From an uncultured Blautia sp. (GTDB lineage Bacteria; Bacillota; Clostridia; Lachnospirales; Lachnospiraceae), in the NCBI GenBank assembly GCA_937893675.1, contig CALBGI010000054.1, forward strand, positions 1 through 27,768: a stretch of DNA of 27,768 nt. Reading direction: 5' to 3'. Numbering within the stretch: the stretch's first letter is position 1; every line of letters begins with the position of its first letter. Of this stretch, positions 23,264 to 27,768 are shown piece after piece. The notes beneath the pieces were generated by a model. The model searched no databases, was not told where the DNA came from, and saw only the letters and a program-made list of their open reading frames with translations. The position numbers and the translations under genes are program-made.

Positions 23264-24721
23264 TCATTCTCCTGTGGAAATATCAAACAGCCCGTATTTC
23301 AATTCCTTTTCCGTAAACTGCAGATACCCTGCATCTCCGGTCAGATCCAGATACACATCTTCCAGATCTTTTTCGTTCACGATCCATGCCATTTCCACCT
23401 GCACACTCTCACCTGGTTTCAGCGTCGGAATGTAATTTCCTCCGTTCCCATAGTCGTCCTTTACGCTGTAATACGTCATCTCTGCCGTATGGGCAACGCC
23501 GTCCTCACGAATCTTATCATAGTCCTCCCCGGAAGACTCCCAGTACATCTCATATTTTCCGTCTTTGTGCTTTATCGTTGCCAGCGCCCCCAGATACAGC
23601 ATATGATTGATTTCCGTTTCTGTAGGATTCTCATACGTTGCCACCGCATATACCAGTTTTTGTTTCACAGCTTCTGTCCGCACCACCTCATCCAGTGTCT
23701 CGATTCCGTCGCCGGATTTAATATAGGAAATTGTGCTGTCCAGAAGCTTCCCGTCGCTCCCTGTTGCCGCTTTCCATTCTTCGGGAATATTTTTGCTTTC
23801 CAGCAGACTGAGATCATCGGCAATCTGAACCTCATCGAGCCTTACCGTAATCTCCGGAAGCGTCAGAGATTCGCCGGCGGCATTCTCACCATTGCCCCCA
23901 ATTTCTATCGTGTCTCCAACCTTCCAGATTTTCAGCTCGTCCTCCGATACGCAGGTGATGGGTTCATCCAAATCGCTGTCATATTCGGTTTCCGGATTCA
24001 GGTATTCACTCCATGTATAAAGCCCGCTGGTTTCCTCCTGCTCTCCTGTTTTTACAAGAGAAATATTTTCTGCAAATTTGACTGCGTCTTCTTTGGAAAT
24101 ATCATCGCCAATCTGAATGATCAGCATTTGATATTCCTCCGGACAAAGCAGATATATGCACTTGTCAAAGCTGCCGTCCTTTTCCATGTCCTGGTATTTC
24201 AGATAAATTCCCTTTCTGACACCAAAGATTCTCTGTTCGCTTTCTATGACACCTTTTTCCTGCAAAACCGCCTCAAAGCTGTTGCTGTCCAAAAGAACCG
24301 TGGAAAGGGAAAAGCCTCCCAGATACGGTGTCTCCGGATATTGTATATGGTTCTCGTCGCTCCATTCCATGCCTGTCGGAATATATCCCGGCTCAATTTT
24401 GACCTTGTCGATTTTTTCAGGTAGCGTCTGTTTTTTCGCACTCTCTTCGCTTTCTATCCTGGCTTCTATCCCGTAGCTGCCCTGCTTTTCCAGATAAATC
24501 TCATAAATTCTGGAACCCGCTGCATATGTGACGATCCCTGTGGAAACACAGGCCGCAATGATCAGCGCGGAGCGAAGCAGCCTCTTTTTCCTTTTTTTCT
24601 TTCCGGAAATACTCACAATTTTGTTTTCGTCCTCCAACTGCGCCGCAACTGTCTCAAGAACCATTTCATGAATAAATTCCGGTGTTTCCGGAAACTCATT
24701 TTTCAATTCGTCTAATCTCAT
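23264..24721 (-). CDS. Membrane-anchored anti-sigma-like protein (DUF4179/DUF4367-type)
   Basis: This 485-residue protein has a cytoplasmic N-terminus (about 1-50) ending in the basic stretch KKKRKKRLLRS, one membrane helix (about 51-69) and a long extracytoplasmic part. The latter includes VKIEPGYIPTGMEWSDE near residue 110, resembling DUF4367 or DUF4179 modules, and a beta-rich C-terminal domain with KPGESVQVEMAWIV. Its start overlaps the sigma factor stop by 4 bp (ATGA), the classic sigma/anti-sigma arrangement. The inferred role is to hold the ECF sigma factor at the membrane until an envelope signal arrives. Confidence 0.75.
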   Translation of the reverse strand: MRLDELKNEFPETPEFIHEMVLETVAAQLEDENKIVSISGKKKRKKRLLRSALIIAACVSTGIVTYAAGSRIYEIYLEKQGSYGIEARIESEESAKKQTLPEKIDKVKIEPGYIPTGMEWSDENHIQYPETPYLGGFSLSTVLLDSNSFEAVLQEKGVIESEQRIFGVRKGIYLKYQDMEKDGSFDKCIYLLCPEEYQMLIIQIGDDISKEDAVKFAENISLVKTGEQEETSGLYTWSEYLNPETEYDSDLDEPITCVSEDELKIWKVGDTIEIGGNGENAAGESLTLPEITVRLDEVQIADDLSLLESKNIPEEWKAATGSDGKLLDSTISYIKSGDGIETLDEVVRTEAVKQKLVYAVATYENPTETEINHMLYLGALATIKHKDGKYEMYWESSGEDYDKIREDGVAHTAEMTYYSVKDDYGNGGNYIPTLKPGESVQVEMAWIVNEKDLEDVYLDLTGDAGYLQFTEKELKYGLFDISTGE

Positions 24722-25203
24722 ACAAGAACCTCCATTCTCTCCAGCTGTATTTTCAGCTGCGCACGCGCCCTTGCCAGTCTTTTCTGCACAGCCCCTTCCG
24801 ATAGATCCAAAATCTGCGCAATTTCCCGGATACTGAATTCCTCCGCATAGTACAAAACAACCGGAAGCTTCAGTTCCTCTTTCAGCAAATTTACTGCTTG
24901 ATACAAATCGCTGTAATCTTTTTTCTCCTCCGTCTGTGCCTTTGATACCCCGGAAACACTCTCCATCAAAGTGAGCTTACTTTCTCTTCGCAGCAGATTG
25001 TAGCATTCGTTGATCAAAATCCGAATCAGCCAGGTCTTTGCGTATTTGTCTTTTTTCAGGGTATCTATTTTCAGAAATGCTTTCATAATAGTCTCCTGAA
25101 CCGCATCCGCACAATCCTGGTCGTTTCTTAAAATTGTCTTCGCTGTACAGTACATCTGCCGCTCAGATTCTATTATCAACATTCCCAGTTGGTCTTTTGT
25201 CAT
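24718..25203 (-). CDS. ECF-type RNA polymerase sigma-70 factor
   Basis: This 161-residue sigma factor has region 2 (about 10-75; NDQDCADAVQETIMKAFLK and KTWLIRILINECYNLLRR) and region 4 (about 105-155; LPVVLYYAEEFSIREIAQILDLSEGAVQKRLARARAQL). It lacks regions 1 and 3, as in ECF factors. The ATG follows GGCGGGAGTCGT. It is co-translated with the membrane anti-sigma partner. Autoregulation from the 5' flank is likely, but no clear ECF promoter was identified. Confidence 0.92.
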   Translation of the reverse strand: MTKDQLGMLIIESERQMYCTAKTILRNDQDCADAVQETIMKAFLKIDTLKKDKYAKTWLIRILINECYNLLRRESKLTLMESVSGVSKAQTEEKKDYSDLYQAVNLLKEELKLPVVLYYAEEFSIREIAQILDLSEGAVQKRLARARAQLKIQLERMEVLV

Positions 25204-25345
25204 ACGACTCCCGCCTTTCTGCCGCGGCTCCGGTCATCAGAGCCTGGCGGCATGGTTCCTTGCCGGCCAGCAATTTTTCTTTACATAGATTAGACGCTGT
25301 GATCGGGAAAATATCCCCTTCCACTATAATATTTTTCCCCAACAG

Positions 25346-25374
25346 AAAAACCCGCAGAACCGAAGTTCTACGGG
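25346..25374 (-). terminator. Strong intrinsic terminator of tuf
   Basis: CCCGTAGAAC and GTTCTGCGGG (25374-25365 and 25360-25351) form a 10-bp stem with one wobble or mismatch, closed by a TTCG tetraloop, and TTTTT follows on the minus strand. A second perfect hairpin, TGTACC-TTAC-GGTACA (25396-25411), lies between it and the tuf stop. Confidence 0.85.
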
Positions 25375-25434
25375 CAATCTTATGCTTGGACACAATGTAC
25401 CTTACGGTACACAATAATTTATATTCAGATTATA

Positions 25435-25488
25435 TTACTCGATAACGGTAGCAACACGACCTGATCCTACAGTACGTCCACCCTCACG
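25435..25488 (-). pseudogene. tuf: 3' tail of tuf (elongation factor Tu), 17 codons plus stop
   Basis: The minus strand encodes REGGRTVGSGRVATVIE followed by TAA, which is the invariant C-terminus of EF-Tu. The codon before CGT is TAT and then TGA, so the rest of tuf is not attached. The tail keeps a downstream terminator. The best reading is a displaced gene end produced by insertion of an element at the tuf 3' end, with the complete tuf expected to the right, outside the window. Deletion or rearrangement of a tuf copy is the alternative. Confidence 0.88.
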
Positions 25489-25613
25489 ATATCAGACTGG
25501 CGTATTGCGGTGTACGAATGGTGATTTTCCGTGTGATTTATGTGGGAGAATCCGGATTTTCCGATGTGTCCGTGTGGTTTTTGAGGATTTTGTTATCATG
25601 GTGTTATCACACA
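25489..25613. other. Island edge with direct repeats between the tuf tail and the first island gene
   Basis: This gene-free segment contains GATTTTCCG at 25523-25531 and 25555-25563, and CCGTGTG(A/G)TTT at 25529-25539 and 25570-25580. A GTTATCA repeat is near 25593-25608. Closely spaced direct repeats next to a cut gene end resemble recombinase arm sites at an element boundary, but no integrase is visible in the window. The 25204-25345 stretch on the other side holds only the sigma-factor leader. Confidence 0.4.
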
Positions 25614-26948
25614 TTATTCAATTCTCAAATTTCGCAAATAATAATTCATCTTTATATAGGTTGTGTGACTATTTATAACAGTTCGTTCAATAGGTACTCC
25701 ATAAACCTCATAATTATCATCATATTTCAAGCAAAAAAAATACCCATGATTACATTTTTTATATTCGGCAACATTATGCCCTCGTTTTATCCTTTCAATT
25801 GCCTTTCCAATATTATTACTACCTTGATATTTGATTTTCAAAATTGCTTTACCAATATAATATGATAATTTTCCCACAAAATTTTTATCATATGCCCAAT
25901 CATCAACATTATCTACACTCAACTCAACTTGTTGTGCATTCTCAGCAAGATAATCCAATAAAATCTTCGCCTCTCCATTTAACAATTTCCTTGATGAAAA
26001 TATTTTCATTTGAAGTTCATCTATTTCTTTTTGTTTCTTTTTTCTTCTATAATCAGCAGCCCTTATTGTCTCTACTAATCCTTCAACTTCCTTTAGACAT
26101 TCTCCATTATATGGCTCTTGTATCGTCTTCTTTTTCCAATGAGCCCGTAATACTTTCTTGTTATTTATTTGCCTAATAATTTCATCTTTATATTCTAATA
26201 ATAACTCATTATATTTCTTTTTTGCTGCTACAATGTCTATATCCCAACCATTTGTACTTACAAAAACCTGCAATGGAATCTTTATAAATACTACATATAC
26301 GCTTTCAATTCCATCTATTGTCAAAAGTTCCTGTGTTTCAGTTCTTATCCCATCGGCAATTCGTGTTGCAGAATATTCATCTTGAAAAATTTCTTGAATA
26401 TCCTCAAATCTACTGACTATAACCTTCATATCTTCTGCCTGAACAAGTGGTTCTAGTTTGTTATCATCAATTACCCCCTTTTCAACAACTTGATATCTAG
26501 TAATATCATCTAATATTTTTCCTTTAAAAGAATCCATATAGATATCTTTCATAATATCTTGCTGTTTCTCAACTCTTTCTAAATTGCTTAGGGCTTGCTC
26601 ACCTTTTTTTAATAACGAGCAAATATCAGATGATACAGATATTAAATCTTTTACGTGCAAATCTGCAAGAGTAACATCCAATAACGACCTAGTAATTCCT
26701 AAAATTTTCGCAATCTCATCCACTTGGTGAACGCCTATAGAAACAATCTGTAACACTTTTTCCTCTACCAGATTTAGCTTTACAGTTTTTCTTTTTGTAA
26801 TTTTTAGTGCATATTTATAAACTGGTAAATATACTTCATCCTCAAACAAAAATTCATATCCATCATTTTGCCTAACAATGTTTGTTACCCATTTATGAAT
26901 TAGATTCTCTTTCAAATAACTTTCCTCCATCGCATTGTATAATTTCAC
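25614..26948 (-). CDS. Unrecognised island protein with a winged-helix-like segment, partner of a helicase
   Basis: This 444-residue protein is not one I recognise. Residues about 60-100 (EEKVLQIVSIGVHQVDEIAKILGIT, then a second helix and LISVSS) look like a winged-helix DNA-binding unit. A helical stretch follows (about 110-135), a beta-rich middle (VYVVFIKIPLQVFVSTNG near 215-235), a strongly basic Lys-rich patch (RRKKKQKEI near 300), and a C-terminal part with YYIGKAILKIKYQG. The start is GTG 26948 with AAGGAG 6 nt upstream, so it overlaps the helicase end by 56 nt. The gene is clearly more AT-rich than the chromosome to its left. Pairing with an SF1 helicase inside an island suggests a defence or mobile-element function; that is inference. 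Confidence 0.7.
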   Translation of the reverse strand: MKLYNAMEESYLKENLIHKWVTNIVRQNDGYEFLFEDEVYLPVYKYALKITKRKTVKLNLVEEKVLQIVSIGVHQVDEIAKILGITRSLLDVTLADLHVKDLISVSSDICSLLKKGEQALSNLERVEKQQDIMKDIYMDSFKGKILDDITRYQVVEKGVIDDNKLEPLVQAEDMKVIVSRFEDIQEIFQDEYSATRIADGIRTETQELLTIDGIESVYVVFIKIPLQVFVSTNGWDIDIVAAKKKYNELLLEYKDEIIRQINNKKVLRAHWKKKTIQEPYNGECLKEVEGLVETIRAADYRRKKKQKEIDELQMKIFSSRKLLNGEAKILLDYLAENAQQVELSVDNVDDWAYDKNFVGKLSYYIGKAILKIKYQGSNNIGKAIERIKRGHNVAEYKKCNHGYFFCLKYDDNYEVYGVPIERTVINSHTTYIKMNYYLRNLRIE

Positions 26949-27768
26949 ATTCTTCTCCTTCAGAGATATAATCTATTATTTCAACAAATTTATTATCCTG
27001 ATCGTCAAAATTGTAAAAGAAATTTTTATCTCCACACACAATTAATAATTTTTTTGCTCTAGAAAAAGCTACATTAACTCGTTCCTTCTCCTTTTGAAAT
27101 CCAATAGAATCTCTTGTTCTTACAGTGCTATAAATTATAATATCATTTTCTCTTCCCTGAAATGCATCTAAAGTATTAATATCAATTTTTGATGCTATTT
27201 TGTCAAGTCCTGTAGCCTTAATAGATTTTCGCAATAATTCTTTCTGACCACTATACCCTGTAATAACCCCTATATCTAGCCCCTTCAATTCTCCAGTACT
27301 TTTTAAATCATCTAATATTTCTAAGATAATTCTTTTTTCTTCTTCATTTATATATGAACCACCTTTTGTTCTTTTCTGTGATTTTTTCTTATTTTCAGAA
27401 GTATCAAACCACACTATTGATTTTCCAACATACCTGCTCAATCCATGTCGTTTTTCATCGTCATTACATCCTGTATCAATAATTCCTCTGTAAAATACTT
27501 TACTTATCAGATTTCCTATATTTTCAATCATTCTATACTGAGTGGTCAAAATTTGTTTATGTGTATCTGGCAACGAATTATATAAAATATCAAATAATCT
27601 ATAGTCTGGATTTTTAGTCAATTTAGCCAATGTTGGTGATACCTCTGCATCTGCATATGCTGGCAACTGATTTTGATCGCCTACTAATATAATCTTTTTT
27701 GCTTTAATAATCGATACTAGTAATTCTGGTGTTGTTGCTTTAGCAGCCTCATCAATAATTACATAATC
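26893..27768 (-). CDS. SF1 DNA2/UPF1-like helicase, C-terminal part (5' end outside the window)
   Basis: The frame runs open to the right edge, so only the C-terminal 291 codons are visible. Motif II is DYVIIDEAAKAT at the edge, followed by motif III VGDQNQLPA, motif IV-like TTQYRM, IGVITGYSGQK, motif V around DAFQGRENDIII and motif VI VNVAFSRAKKLLIVCGD. This is the AAA_11/AAA_12 arrangement of SF1B DNA2/NAM7 helicases. The Walker A motif and any N-terminal domain lie beyond 27768. It overlaps the next gene by 56 nt, showing tight coupling. The AT-rich composition matches that gene and contrasts with the left chromosomal genes. Confidence 0.9.
   Translation of the reverse strand, partial: DYVIIDEAAKATTPELLVSIIKAKKIILVGDQNQLPAYADAEVSPTLAKLTKNPDYRLFDILYNSLPDTHKQILTTQYRMIENIGNLISKVFYRGIIDTGCNDDEKRHGLSRYVGKSIVWFDTSENKKKSQKRTKGGSYINEEEKRIILEILDDLKSTGELKGLDIGVITGYSGQKELLRKSIKATGLDKIASKIDINTLDAFQGRENDIIIYSTVRTRDSIGFQKEKERVNVAFSRAKKLLIVCGDKNFFYNFDDQDNKFVEIIDYISEGEECEIIQCDGGKLFERESNS

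Noticed and set aside
22905..23435. Plus-strand open frame in the gap after the shell gene
   Set aside because: It crosses two hairpins and the end of the anti-sigma gene, starts inside the terminator and has no recognisable domain.
23386..24424. Plus-strand open frames opposite the anti-sigma gene
   Set aside because: They have no motifs or ribosome sites and lie opposite a gene coupled by ATGA overlap to a sigma factor.

Overview
The window reads as chromosome of a Gram-positive, anaerobic, gut-type Clostridia, most likely Lachnospiraceae. This is an inference from gene content (nanE/nanK locus, pst operon, PduB-like shell protein, ECF sigma with a large anti-sigma partner), the strong AGGAGG-type ribosome binding sites and moderate base composition. 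No rRNA or tRNA gene and no CRISPR array was found.

Region 1 (1-4985) is a sialic-acid / N-acetylmannosamine locus. A minus-strand sugar-binding protein and an SGNH esterase face a plus-strand RpiR-type regulator, nanE and a ROK kinase (nanK). TGAAAA..TTTTC half-site pairs lie in the divergent promoter region and upstream of the sugar-binding protein, suggesting control by the RpiR regulator. Region 2 (5073-11402, minus strand) is a six-gene operon: SAM methyltransferase, two Opp/Dpp/Nik-type permeases, a family-5 binding protein and two ATPases. Its long leader carries a complete cobalamin riboswitch aptamer, a consensus promoter and an intrinsic terminator. This is the most interesting intact system here, a candidate B12-repressed cobalt, corrinoid or metallophore importer with its own methyltransferase. 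Next to it (about 11418-11953) is a frameshifted fragment of an AlbA-type ATP-binding regulator.

Region 3 (12019-17903, minus strand) is the phosphate operon pstS-pstC-pstA-pstB-phoU followed by a phoR-like histidine kinase; the expected response regulator gene is absent. Region 4 (17913-21945, minus strand) has an Mbeg1-like (DUF2974) hydrolase, an FAD oxidoreductase fused to a Rieske domain, and a MATE exporter. Region 5 (22143-22859, plus strand) is a lone PduB-type microcompartment shell gene with no compartment enzymes beside it. Region 6 (23264-25203, minus strand) is an ECF sigma factor with a membrane-anchored anti-sigma-like protein.

Region 7 (25435-27768) is a junction. Only the last 17 codons of tuf (EF-Tu) and a strong terminator remain. 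Directly upstream the sequence becomes visibly AT-rich and encodes an SF1 DNA2/UPF1-like helicase (cut by the window edge) overlapping an unrecognised winged-helix-like protein. This looks like one end of a genomic island inserted at the 3' end of tuf.
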